A stretch of DNA of 64,000 nucleotides from the NCBI RefSeq assembly GCF_026230105.1, contig NC_079482.1, forward strand, positions 2,418,001 through 2,482,000, written 5' to 3'. The stretch comes from Diorhabda sublineata (lineage: Eukaryota > Arthropoda > Insecta > Coleoptera > Chrysomelidae). Shown here in pieces: positions 24,331-37,400 of this stretch; the first letter of the stretch is position 1; each line of letters opens with the position of its first letter. Under the pieces are notes generated by a model. It searched no databases. It was not told the origin of the DNA and saw nothing but the letters and a program-made list of their open reading frames with translations. The translations under genes were made by a program, and so were the position numbers.

Positions 24331-24557
24331 GTTTGCAGGACGATTGTTTGAGGACTGGTTGTCACGGTTCTCCGGAATGTCTGACGAACCCGCCTACGTG
24401 CGGACCTAGTCAATTCTGCGACGGTAAACATCTGAGGAAAAAGAAAGATGAAAAAAAGCAATCGAACAAATCTGATCATCATCTGGGCGATACCAGACAT
24501 TGTTTTAAATGTTATCCGGCCGTAATACAAGATCCAGTACCCGCTTTCATGTTGTAG
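24331..24557 (+). CDS. Homologous alternative terminal exon of the cysteine-rich gene
   Basis: After the acceptor ATTATTGCAG the exon reads (G)LQDDCLRTGCHGSPECLTNP, PTCGPSQFCDGKH, a lysine-rich linker, then RHCFKCYPAVIQDPVPAFML and TAG. It aligns residue by residue with the terminal exon at 18365-18585: LQD.C...(E/G)C(N/H)GSP(D/E)C....P.CGPS(K/Q)F and CFKC(F/Y)PAVI. It also starts in the same phase 1, again completing a glycine codon, so it could be spliced to the 12624-12714 exon in place of the nearer one. AATAAA at 24580-24585 marks its 3' end. No second copy of the upstream exons was found between 18.6 and 24.3 kb. That favours alternative last exons over a full duplicate gene, but a truncated duplicate or dead exon remains possible. 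Confidence 0.6.
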
Positions 24558-24579
24558 ATCTTGAAAAATAGTTTGGAGG

Positions 24580-24585
24580 AATAAA
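24580..24585 (+). terminator. Polyadenylation signal, distal terminal exon
   Basis: AATAAA lies 22 bases downstream of the TAG of the distal cysteine-rich exon. Confidence 0.5.
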
Positions 24586-24739
24586 AGTTTCCAAAAAATT
24601 GTTGACTATTTGTTATTAGGGCTACTAGGGAAAGTAATTTCGTTTGTGTACGCAAAGACGATCTACTGTAGCTTCGTCACTGATGTCGTCGTTCAAATCA
24701 ACCGCCCCAAATCCGCAGACGGCGACAGATCACCACCAT

Positions 24740-25130
24740 CGACACACCATCTTGAAAACGTCCTGGTACGGGATGGATGCAATCTGAGTTTGATGCAACC
24801 AAGACCTATGCTGCTATTTTTGGCACTGCAACTCTCAGGATTTGATCCAACCGCAACTTCGCTTGCTGGGTGTTGATATTGGAAGCAATATGTCACGTGA
24901 CCGATTTAGCCAATTCACAAAAACATATATACTCCGCAACAGTTTATAGTCCTCTACAAGGCCCAGAGATTCGTCCTACTGATTTGGGAAAGGTGCCTCT
25001 GTAAGGTTGAGGTTATGGTGGATGGTAGAGTGCACCGCAATAGCATTGAAGACGAAAAAGAAGAAGAAATACCTGACAAACAAAGTATTCTTCGCAGAAG
25101 AAGAAGGGGATGGCGACGGCAACATCTAAT
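24740..25130 (+). mobile_element. Decayed LINE reverse-transcriptase fragment
   Basis: Two frames give LIQPQLRLLGVDIGSNMSRD and then, at about 24930-24975, YTPQQFIVLYKAQRF. These match the part of jockey/CR1-like ORF2 after the reverse-transcriptase core (LGV.I..NLSW followed by YF(S/T)PQQLL.LYKAQ(I/V)RP). A second copy of the YTPQQLLILY stretch lies at about 46757. The purine-rich tail near 25040-25110 is not part of any recognised motif. Confidence 0.6.
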
Positions 25131-25233
25131 CTGTGTTATTTTTATAATCGAACCGATTATTTGCAATGAAAGTCAACTGACATTTGTAATGATGTTTAAA
25201 TGAATCGAAAATTGACTTTATATGAAAACTTAC

Positions 25234-25288
25234 CGAGTTGAATTGAAGGTATTAATCCAAAAATGGCTAGCAACGTGAAACTTGTCAT
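25234..25288 (-). CDS. Possible first coding exon with signal peptide (orphan)
   Basis: Reading the minus strand from an ATG at 25288 gives MTSFTLLAIFGLIPSIQL plus the first base of the next codon, followed by GTAAGT, a perfect donor. Upstream on the same strand, TTTTTTCCAG ending at about 25341 offers an acceptor, so this would be a second exon holding the start codon. The hydrophobic 18-residue stretch has the form of a secretory signal sequence. No partner exon could be recognised on the minus strand to the left, so the gene, if real, has a long intron, continues out of the window, or is dead. Confidence 0.3.
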
Positions 25289-25484
25289 TATTACATTTAA
25301 ATGGTGTAGCACGATCACTCGATCCTACGAATTACCTGGAAAAAATATTTGAAATGCAATTTCCAAAAGAAATAATTCGATACAATATTTGTTTTTGATT
25401 TTTTCGTTTTATGAAATATTTTCAGTTGTGTACGACTTCAAATTCCACCGAAAATTTATCTCAAATTTGGTTTCTTCTCCACTA

Positions 25485-28400
25485 AAAACTGTTTTTTATC
25501 GCATTCGAAAAAGTTTTTCCATCGGGGCAACGAACCTTTTCACATTTCTTTAATCGCATTGAGCAAAACTCACGATACGCAACTAGAATTGAGTGACCGT
25601 CCACCTTATTAACAATATCTGACCCCCTGTGACTTTTTCGTGTTTCTTATTTGTTATTTATCGCATTCGAAAAGGTTTTTCCATCAGGGCAACGAACCTT
25701 TTCACATTTCTTTAATCGCATTGAGCAAAACTCACAAAATGCAACTAGAATTGAGTGACCGTCCACCTTATTAACAATATCTGATCCCCTGTGACTTTTT
25801 CGTGTTTCTTAACTGTTATTTAACGCATTCGAAAAGGTTTTTCCATCGGGGAAAGGAACCTTTTCACATTTCTTTAATCGCATTGAGCAAAACTCACGAT
25901 ACGCAACTAGAATTGAGTGTCCATCCACCTTATTAACAATATCTGACCCCCTGTGACTTTTTCGTGTTTCTTAACTGTTATTTATCGCATTCGAAAAAGT
26001 TTTTCCATCGGGGCAACGAACCTTTTCACATTTCTTTAATCGCATTGAGCAAAACTCACGATACGCAACTAGAATTGAGTGACCGTCCACCTTATTAACA
26101 ATATCTGACCCCCTGTGACTTTTTCGTGTTTCTTATTTGTTATTTATCGCATTCGAAAAGGTTTTTCCATCAGGGCAACGAACCTTTTCACATTTCTTTA
26201 ATCGCATTGAGCAAAACTCACAAAATGCAACCAGAATTGATTGACCAGCCACCTTATTAACAATATCTGACCCCCTGTGACTTTTTCGTGTTTCTCAACT
26301 GTTATTTATCGCATTCGAAAAGGTTTTTCCATCAGGGCAACGAACCTTTTCACATTTCTTTAATCGCATTGAGCAAAACTCACAAAATGCAACCAGAATT
26401 GAGTGACCGTCCACCTTATTAACAATATCTGACCCCCTGTGACTTTTTCGTGTTTCTTAACTGTTTTTTATCGCATTCGAAAAAGTTTTTCCATCGGGGC
26501 AACGAACCTTTTCACATTTCTTTAATCGCATTGAGCAAAACTCACGATACGCAACTAGAATTGAGTGACCGTCCACCTTATTAACAATATCTGACCCCCT
26601 GTGACTTTTTCGTGTTTCTTATTTGTTATTTATCGCATTCGAAAAGGTTTTTCCATCAGGGCAACGAACCTTTTCACATTTCTTTAATCGCATTGAGCAA
26701 AACTCACAAAATGCAACTAGAATTGAGTGACCGTCCACCTTATTAACAATATCTGATCCCCTGTGACTTTTTCGTGTTTCTTAACTGTTATTTAACGCAT
26801 TCGAAAAGGTTTTTCCATCGGGGAAAGGAACCTTTTCACATTTCTTTAATCGCATTGAGCAAAACTCACGATACGCAACTAGAATTGAGTGTCCATCCAC
26901 CTTATTAACAATATCTGACCCCCTGTGACTTTTTCGTGTTTCTTAACTGTTATTTATCGCATTCGAAAAAGTTTTTCCATCGGGGCAACGAACCTTTTCA
27001 CATTTCTTTAATCGCATTGAGCAAAACTCACGATACGCAACTAGAATTGAGTGACCGTCCACCTTATTAACAATATCTGACCCCCTGTGACTTTTTCGTG
27101 TTTCTTATTTGTTATTTATCGCATTCGAAAAGGTTTTTCCATCAGGGCAACGAACCTTTTCACATTTCTTTAATCGCATTGAGCAAAACTCACAAAATGC
27201 AACCAGAATTGAGTGACCGTCCACCTTATTAACAATATCTGACCCCCTGTGACTTTTTCGTGTTTCTTAACTGTTTTTTATCGCATTCGAAAAAGTTTTT
27301 CCATCGGTGCAACGAACCTTTTCACATTTCTTTCATCGCATTGAGCAAAACTCACGATACGCAACCAGAATTGAGTGACCGTCCACCTTATTAACAATAT
27401 CTGACCCCCTGTGACTTTTTCGTGTTTCTTAACTGTTTTTTATCGCATTCGAAAAAGTTTTTCCATCGGGGCAACGAACCTTTTCACATTTCTTTAATCG
27501 CATTGAGCAAAACTCACGATACGCAACTAGAATTGAGTGACCGTCCACCTTATTAACAATATCTGACCCCCTGTGACTTTTTCGTGTTTCTTATTTGTTA
27601 TTTATCGCATTCGAAAAGGTTTTTCCATCAGGGCAACGAACCTTTTCACATTTCTTTAATCGCATTGAGCAAAACTCACGATACGCAACTAGAATTGAGT
27701 GACCGTCCACCTTATTAACAATATCTGACCCCCTGTGACTTTTTCGTGTTTCTTAACTGTTATTTATCGCATTCGAAAAAGTTTTTCCATCGGGGCAACG
27801 AACCTTTTCACATTTCTTTAATCGCATTGAGCAAAACTCACGATACGCAACTAGAATTGAGTGACCGTCCACCTTATTAACAATATCTGACCCCCTGTGA
27901 CTTTTTCGTGTTTCTTATTTGTTATTTATCGCATTCGAAAAGGTTTTTCCATCAGGGCAACGAACCTTTTCACATTTCTTTAATCGCATTGAGCAAAACT
28001 CACGATACGCAACTAGAATTGAGTGACCGTCCACCTTATTAACAATATCTGACCCCCTGTGACTTTTTCGTGTTTCTTAACTGTTTTTTATCGCATTCGA
28101 AAAAGTTTTTCCATCGGGGCAACGAACCTTTTCACATTTCTTTAATCGCATTGAGCAAAACTCACGATACGCAACTAGAATTGAGTGACCGTCCACCTTA
28201 TTAACAATATCTGACCCCCTGTGACTTTTTCGTGTTTCTTATTTGTTATTTATCGCATTCGAAAAGGTTTTTCCATCAGGGCAACGAACCTTTTCACATT
28301 TCTTTAATCGCATTGAGCAAAACTCACGATACGCAACTAGAATTGAGTGACCGTCCACCTTATTAACAATATCTGACCCCCTGTGACTTTTTCGTGTTTC

Positions 28401-31400
28401 TTAACTGTTATTTATCGCATTCGAAAAAGTTTTTCCATCGGGGCAACGAACCTTTTCACATTTCTTTAATCGCATTGAGCAAAACTCACGATACGCAACT
28501 AGAATTGAGTGACCGTCCACCTTATTAACAATATCTGACCCCCTGTGACTTTTTCGTGTTTCTTATTTGTTATTTATCGCATTCGAAAAGGTTTTTCCAT
28601 CAGGGCAACGAACCTTTTCACATTTCTTTAATCGCATTGAGCAAAACTCACGATACGCAACTAGAATTGAGTGACCGTCCACCTTATTAACAATATCTGA
28701 CCCCCTGTGACTTTTTCGTGTTTCTTAACTGTTATTTATCGCATTCGAAAAAGTTTTTCCATCGGGGCAACGAACCTTTTCACATTTCTTTAATCGCATT
28801 GAGCAAAACTCACGATACGCAACTAGAATTGAGTGACCGTCCACCTTATTAACAATATCTGACCCCCTGTGACTTTTTCGTGTTTCTTATTTGTTATTTA
28901 TCGCATTCGAAAAGGTTTTTCCATCAGGGCAACGAACCTTTTCACATTTCTTTAATCGCATTGAGCAAAACTCACAAAATGCAACCAGAATTGAGTGACC
29001 GTCCACCTTATTAACAATATCTGACCCCCTGTGACTTTTTCGTGTTTCTTATTTGTTATTTATCGCATTCGAAAAGGTTTTTCCATCAGGGCAACGAACC
29101 TTTTCACATTTCTTTAATCGCATTGAGCAAAACTCACAAAATGCAACCAGAATTGATTGACCAGCCACCTTATTAACAATATCTGACCCCCTGTGACTTT
29201 TTCGTGTTTCTCAACTGTTATTTATCGCATTCGAAAAGGTTTTTCCATCAGGGCAACGAACCTTTTCACATTTCTTTAATCGCATTGAGCAAAACTCACG
29301 ATACGCAACTAGAATTGAGTGACCGTCCACCTTATTAACAATATCTGACCCCCTGTGACTTTTTCGTGTTTCTTATTTGTTATTTATCGCATTCGAAAAG
29401 GTTTTTCCATCAGGGCAACGAACCTTTTCACATTTCTTTAATCGCATTGAGCAAAACCCACGATACGCAACTAGAATTGAGTGACCGTCCACCTTATTAA
29501 CAATATCTGACCCCCTGTGACTTTTTCGTGTTTCTTAACTGTTTTTTATCGCATTCGAAAAAGTTTTTCCATCGGGGCAACGAACCTTTTCACATTTCTT
29601 TAATCGCATTGAGCAAAACTCACAAAATGCAACCAGAATTGAGTGACCGTCCACCTTATTAACAATATCTGACCCCCTGTGACTTTTTCGTGTTTCTTAT
29701 TTGTTATTTATCGCATTCGAAAAGGTTTTTCCATCAGGGCAACGAACCTTTTCACATTTCTTTAATCGCATTGAGCAAAACTCACAAAATGCAACCAGAA
29801 TTGAGTGACCGTCCACCTTATTAACAATATCTGACCCCCTGTGACTTTTTCGTGTTTCTTATTTGTTATTTATCGCATTCGAAAAGGTTTTTCCATCAGG
29901 GCAACGAACCTTTTCACATTTCTTTAATCGCATTGAGCAAAACTCACGATACGCAACTAGAATTGAGTGACCGTCCACCTTATTAACAATATCTGACCCC
30001 CTGTGACTTTTTCGTGTTTCTTATTTGTTATTTATCGCATTCGAAAAGGTTTTTCCATCAGGGCAACGAACCTTTTCACATTTCTTTAATCGCATTGAGC
30101 AAAACCCACGATACGCAACTAGAATTGAGTGACCGTCCACCTTATTAACAATATCTGACCCCCTGTGACTTTTTCGTGTTTCTTAACTGTTTTTTATCGC
30201 ATTCGAAAAAGTTTTTCCATCGGGGCAACGAACCTTTTCACATTTCTTTAATCGCATTGAGCAAAACTCACGATACGCAACTAGAATTGAGTGACCGTCC
30301 ACCTTATTAACAATATCTGACCCCCTGTGACTTTTTCGTGTTTCTTATTTGTTATTTATCGCATTCGAAAAGGTTTTTCCATCAGGGCAACGAACCTTTT
30401 CACATTTCTTTAATCGCATTGAGCAAAACTCACGATACGCAACTAGAATTGAGTGACCGTCCACCTTATTAACAATATCTGACCCCCTGTGACTTTTTCG
30501 TGTTTCTTAACTGTTATTTATCGCATTCGAAAAAGTTTTTCCATCGGGGCAACGAACCTTTTCACATTTCTTTAATCGCATTGAGCAAAACTCACGATAC
30601 GCAACTAGAATTGAGTGACCGTCCACCTTATTAACAATATCTGACCCCCTGTGACTTTTTCGTGTTTCTTATTTGTTATTTATCGCATTCGAAAAGGTTT
30701 TTCCATCAGGGCAACGAACCTTTTCACATTTCTTTAATCGCATTGAGCAAAACTCACAAAATGCAACTAGAATTGAGTGACCGTCCACCTTATTAACAAT
30801 ATCTGACCCCCTGTGACTTTTTCGTGTTTCTTAACTGTTTTTTATCGCATTCGAAAAAGTTTTTCCATCGGTGCAACGAACCTTTTCACATTTCTTTAAT
30901 CGCATTGAGCAAAACTCACAAAATGCAACTAGAATTGAGTGACCGTCCACCTTATTAACAATATCTGACCCCCTGTGACTTTTTCGTGTTTCTTATTTGT
31001 TATTTATCGCATTCGAAAAGGTTTTTCCATCAGGGCAACGAACCTTTTCACATTTCTTTAATCGCATTGAGCAAAACTCACAAAATGCAACTAGAATTGA
31101 GTGACCGTCCACCTTATTAACAATATCTGACCCCCTGTGACTTTTTCGTGTTTCTTAACTGTTTTTTATCGCATTCGAAAAAGTTTTTCCATCGGTGCAA
31201 CGAACCTTTTCACATTTCTTTAATCGCATTGAGCAAAACTCACAAAATGCAACTAGAATTGAGTGACCGTCCACCTTATTAACAATATCTGATCCCCAGT
31301 GACTTTTTCGTGCTTCTTAACTGTTTTTTATCGTATTCGAAAAGGTTTTTCCATCAGGGCAACGAACCTTTTCACATTTCTTTAATCGCATTGAGCAAAA

Positions 31401-34400
31401 CTCACAAAATGCAACTAGAATTGAGTGACCGTCCACCTTATTAACAATATCTGACCCCCTGTGACTTTTTCGTGTTTCTTAACTGTTATTTATCGCATTC
31501 GAAAAAGTTTTTCCATCGGGGCAACGAACCTTTTCACATTTCTTTAATCGCATTGAGCAAAACTCACGATACGCAACTAGAATTGAGTGACCGTCCACCT
31601 TATTAACAATATCTGACCCCCTGTGACTTTTTCGTGTTTCTTATTTGTTATTTATCGCATTCGAAAAGGTTTTTCCATCAGGGCAACGAACCTTTTCACA
31701 TTTCTTTAATCGCATTGAGCAAAACTCACAAAATGCAACTAGAATTGAGTGACCGTCCACCTTATTAACAATATCTGACCCCCTGTGACTTTTTCGTGTT
31801 TCTTAACTGTTTTTTATCGCATTCGAAAAAGTTTTTCCATCGGTGCAACGAACCTTTTCACATTTCTTTAATCGCATTGAGCAAAACTCACAAAATGCAA
31901 CTAGAATTGAGTGACCGTCCACCTTATTAACAATATCTGATCCCCAGTGACTTTTTCGTGCTTCTTAACTGTTTTTTATCGTATTCGAAAAGGTTTTTCC
32001 ATCAGGGCAACGAACCTTTTCACATTTCTTTAATCGCATTGAGCAAAACTCACAAAATGCAACTAGAATTGAGTGACCGTCCACCTTATTAACAATATCT
32101 GACCCCCTGTGACTTTTTCGTGTTTCTTAACTGTTATTTATCGCATTCGAAAAAGTTTTTCCATCGGGGCAACGAACCTTTTCACATTTCTTTAATCGCA
32201 TTGAGCAAAACTCACGATACGCAACTAGAATTGAGTGACCGTCCACCTTATTAACAATATCTGACCCCCTGTGACTTTTTCGTGTTTCTTATTTGTTATT
32301 TATCGCATTCGAAAAGGTTTTTCCATCAGGGCAACGAACCTTTTCACATTTCTTTAATCGCATTGAGCAAAACTCACAAAATGCAACTAGAATTGAGTGA
32401 CCGTCCACCTTATTAACAATATCTGACCCCCTGTGACTTTTTCGTGTTTCTTAACTGTTTTTTATCGCATTCGAAAAAGTTTTTCCATCGGTGCAACGAA
32501 CCTTTTCACATTTCTTTAATCGCATTGAGCAAAACTCACAAAATGCAACTAGAATTGAGTGACCGTCCACCTTATTAACAATATCTGATCCCCAGTGACT
32601 TTTTCGTGCTTCTTAACTGTTTTTTATCGTATTCGAAAAGGTTTTTCCATCAGGGCAACGAACCTTTTCACATTTCTTTAATCGCATTGAGCAAAACTCA
32701 CAAAATGCAACTAGAATTGAGTGACCGTCCACCTTATTAACAATATCTGACCCCCTGTGACTTTTTCGTGTTTCTTAACTGTTATTTATCGCATTCGAAA
32801 AAGTTTTTCCATCGGGGCAACGAACCTTTTCACATTTCTTTAATCGCATTGAGCAAAACTCACGATACGCAACCAGAATTGATTGACCGTCCACCTTATT
32901 AACAATATCTGATCCCCAGTGACTTTTTCGTGCTTCTTAACTGTTTTTTATCGTATTCGAAAAAGTTTTTCCATCGGGGCAAAGAACCTATTCACATTTC
33001 TTTAATCGCATTGAGCAAAACTCACAAAATGCAACTAGAATTGAGTGACCGTCCACCTTATTAACAATATCTGACCCCCTGTGACTTTTTCGTGTTTCTT
33101 AACTGTTATTTATCGCATTCGAAAAAGTTTTTCCATCGGGGCAACGAACCTTTTCACATTTCTTTAATCGCATTGAGCAAAACTCACGATACGCAACTAG
33201 AATTGAGTGACCGTCCACCTTATTAACAATATCTGACCCCCTGTGACTTTTTCGTGTTTCTTAACTGTTTTTTATCGCATTCGAAAAAGTTTTTCCATCG
33301 GTGCAACGAACCTTTTCACATTTCTTTAATCGCATTGAGCAAAACTCACGATACGCAACCAGAATTGATTGACCGTCCACCTTATTAACAATATCTGATC
33401 CCCAGTGACTTTTTCGTGCTTCTTAACTGTTTTTTATCGTATTCGAAAAGGTTTTTCCATCAGGGCAACGAACCTATTCACATTTCTTTAATCGCATTGA
33501 GCAAAACTCACAAAATGCAACTAGAATTGAGTGACCGTCCACCTTATTAACAATATCTGACCCCCTGTGACTTTTTCGTGTTTCTTAACTGTTATTTATC
33601 GCATTCGAAAAAGTTTTTCCATCGGGGCAACGAACCTTTTCACATTTCTTTAATCGCATTGAGCAAAACTCACGATACGCAACTAGAATTGAGTGACCGT
33701 CCACCTTATTAACAATATCTGACCCCCTGTGACTTTTTCGTGTTTCTTATTTGTTATTTATCGCATTCGAAAAGGTTTTTCCATCAGGGCAACGAACCTT
33801 TTCACATTTCTTTAATCGCATTGAGCAAAACTCACGATACGCAACTAGAATTGAGTGACCGTCCACCTTATTAACAATATCTGACCCCCTGTGACTTTTT
33901 CGTGTTTCTTAACTGTTTTTTATCGCATTCGAAAAAGTTTTTCCATCGGTGCAACGAACCTTTTCACATTTCTTTAATCGCATTGAGCAAAACTCACAAA
34001 ATGCAACTAGAATTGAGTGACCGTCCACCTTATTAACAATATCTGATCCCCAGTGACTTTTTCGTGCTTCTTAACTGTTTTTTATCGTATTCGAAAAGGT
34101 TTTTCCATCAGGGCAACGAACCTATTCACATTTCTTTAATCGCATTGAGCAAAACTCACAAAATGCAACCAGAATTGATTGACCAGCCACCTTATTAACA
34201 ATATCTGACCCCCTGTGACTTTTTCGTGTTTCTCAACTGTTATTTATCGCATTCGAAAAGGTTTTTCCATCAGGGCAACGAACCTTTTCACATTTCTTTA
34301 ATCGCATTGAGCAAAACTCACGATACGCAACTAGAATTGAGTGACCGTCCACCTTATTAACAATATCTGACCCCCTGTGACTTTTTCGTGTTTCTTATTT

Positions 34401-37400
34401 GTTATTTATCGCATTCGAAAAGGTTTTTCCATCAGGGCAACGAACCTTTTCACATTTCTTTAATCGCATTGAGCAAAACCCACGATACGCAACTAGAATT
34501 GAGTGACCGTCCACCTTATTAACAATATCTGACCCCCTGTGACTTTTTCGTGTTTCTTAACTGTTTTTTATCGCATTCGAAAAAGTTTTTCCATCGGTGC
34601 AACGAACCTTTTCACATTTCTTTAATCGCATTGAGCAAAACTCACAAAATGCAACTAGAATTGAGTGACCGTCCACCTTATTAACAATATCTGATCCCCA
34701 GTGACTTTTTCGTGCTTCTTAACTGTTTTTTATCGTATTCGAAAAAGTTTTTCCATCGGGGCAACGAACCTATTCACATTTCTTTAATCGCATTGAGCAA
34801 AACTCACAAAATGCAACCAGAATTGATTGACCAGCCACCTTATTAACAATATCTGACCCCCTGTGACTTTTTCGTGTTTCTCAACTGTTATTTATCGCAT
34901 TCGAAAAGGTTTTTCCATCAGGGCAACGAACCTTTTCACATTTCTTTAATCGCATTGAGCAAAACTCACGATACGCAACTAGAATTGAGTGACCGTCCAC
35001 CTTATTAACAATATCTGACCCCCTGTGACTTTTTCGTGTTTCTTATTTGTTATTTATCGCATTCGAAAAGGTTTTTCCATCAGGGCAACGAACCTTTTCA
35101 CATTTCTTTAATCGCATTGAGCAAAACTCACGATACGCAACTAGAATTGAGTGACCGTCCACCTTATTAACAATATCTGATCCCCAGTGACTTTTTCGTG
35201 CTTCTTAACTGTTTTTTATCGTATTCGAAAAGGTTTTTCCATCAGGGCAACGAACCTATTCACATTTCTTTAATCGCATTGAGCAAAACTCACAAAATGC
35301 AACCAGAATTGATTGACCAGCCACCTTATTAACAATATCTGACCCCCTGTGACTTTTTCGTGTTTCTCAACTGTTATTTATCGCATTCGAAAAGGTTTTT
35401 CCATCAGGGCAACGAACCTTTTCACATTTCTTTAATCGCATTGAGCAAAACTCACGATACGCAACTAGAATTGAGTGACCGTCCACCTTATTAACAATAT
35501 CTGACCCCCTGTGACTTTTTCGTGTTTCTTATTTGTTATTTATCGCATTCGAAAAGGTTTTTCCATCAGGGCAACGAACCTTTTCACATTTCTTTAATCG
35601 CATTGAGCAAAACTCACGATACGCAACTAGAATTGAGTGACCGTCCACCTTATTAACAATATCTGACCCCCTGTGACTTTTTCGTGTTTCTTAACTGTTT
35701 TTTATCGCATTCGAAAAAGTTTTTCCATCGGTGCAACGAACCTTTTCACATTTCTTTAATCGCATTGAGCAAAACTCACAAAATGCAACTAGAATTGAGT
35801 GACCGTCCACCTTATTAACAATATCTGATCCCCAGTGACTTTTTCGTGCTTCTTAACTGTTTTTTATCGTATTCGAAAAGGTTTTTCCATCAGGGCAACG
35901 AACCTATTCACATTTCTTTAATCGCATTGAGCAAAACTCACAAAATGCAACCAGAATTGATTGACCAGCCACCTTATTAACAATATCTGACCCCCTGTGA
36001 CTTTTTCGTGTTTCTCAACTGTTATTTATCGCATTCGAAAAGGTTTTTCCATCAGGGCAACGAACCTTTTCACATTTCTTTAATCGCATTGAGCAAAACT
36101 CACGATACGCAACTAGAATTGAGTGACCGTCCACCTTATTAACAATATCTGACCCCCTGTGACTTTTTCGTGTTTCTTAACTGTTTTTTATCGCATTCGA
36201 AAAAGTTTTTCCATCGGGGCAACGAACCTTTTCACATTTCTTTAATCGCATTGAGCAAAACTCACAAAATGCAACTAGAATTGAGTGACCGTCCACCTTA
36301 TTAACAATATCTGATCCCCAGTGACTTTTTCGTGCTTCTTAACTGTTTTTTATCGTATTCGAAAAGGTTTTTCCATCAGGGCAACGAACCTATTCACATT
36401 TCTTTAATCGCATTGAGCAAAACTCACAAAATGCAACTAGAATTGAGTGACCGTCCACCTTATTAACAATATCTGACCCCCTGTGACTTTTTCGTGTTTC
36501 TTATTTGTTATTTATCGCATTCGAAAAGGTTTTTCCATCAGGGCAACGAACCTATTCACATTTCTTTAATCGCATTGAGCAAAACTCACAAAATGCAACT
36601 AGAATTGAGTGACCGTCCACCTTATTAACAATATCTGACCCCCTGTGACTTTTTCGTGTTTCTTAACTGTTATTTATCGCATTCGAAAAGGTTTTTCCAT
36701 CGGGGCAACGAACCTTTTCACATTTCTTTAATCGCATTGAGCAAAACTCACGATACGCAACTAGAATTGAGTGACCGTCCACCTTATTAACAATATCTGA
36801 CCCCCTGTGACTTTTTCGTGTTTCTTAACTGTTATTTATCGCATTCGAAAAAGTTTTTCCATCGGGGCAACGAACCTTTTCACATTTCTTTAATCGCATT
36901 GAGCAAAACTCACGATACGCAACTAGAATTGAGTGACCGTCCACCTTATTAACAATATCTGACCCCCTGTGACTTTTTCGTGTTTCTCAACTGTTATTTA
37001 TCGCATTCGAAAAAGTTTTTCCATCGGGGCAACGAACCTTTTCACATTTCTTTAATCGCATTGAGCAAAACTCACGATACGCAACCAGAATTGAGTGACC
37101 GTCCACCTTATTAACAATATCTGACCCCCTGTGACTTTTTCGTGTTTCTTATTTGTTATTTATCGCATTCGAAAAGGTTTTTCCATCAGGGCAACGAACC
37201 TTTTCACATTTCTTTAATCGCATTGAGCAAAACTCACGATACGCAACTAGAATTGAGTGACCGTCCACCTTATTAACAATATCTGACCCCCTGTGACTTT
37301 TTCGTGTTTCTTAACTGTTATTTATCGCATTCGAAAAAGTTTTTCCATCGGGGCAACGAACCTTTTCACATTTCTTTAATCGCATTGAGCAAAACTCACG

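Noticed and set aside
24249..24530. 93-codon minus-strand ORF
   Set aside because: It overlaps the distal cysteine-rich exon on the opposite strand, has no domain, and the + strand reading has homology and splice-site support.
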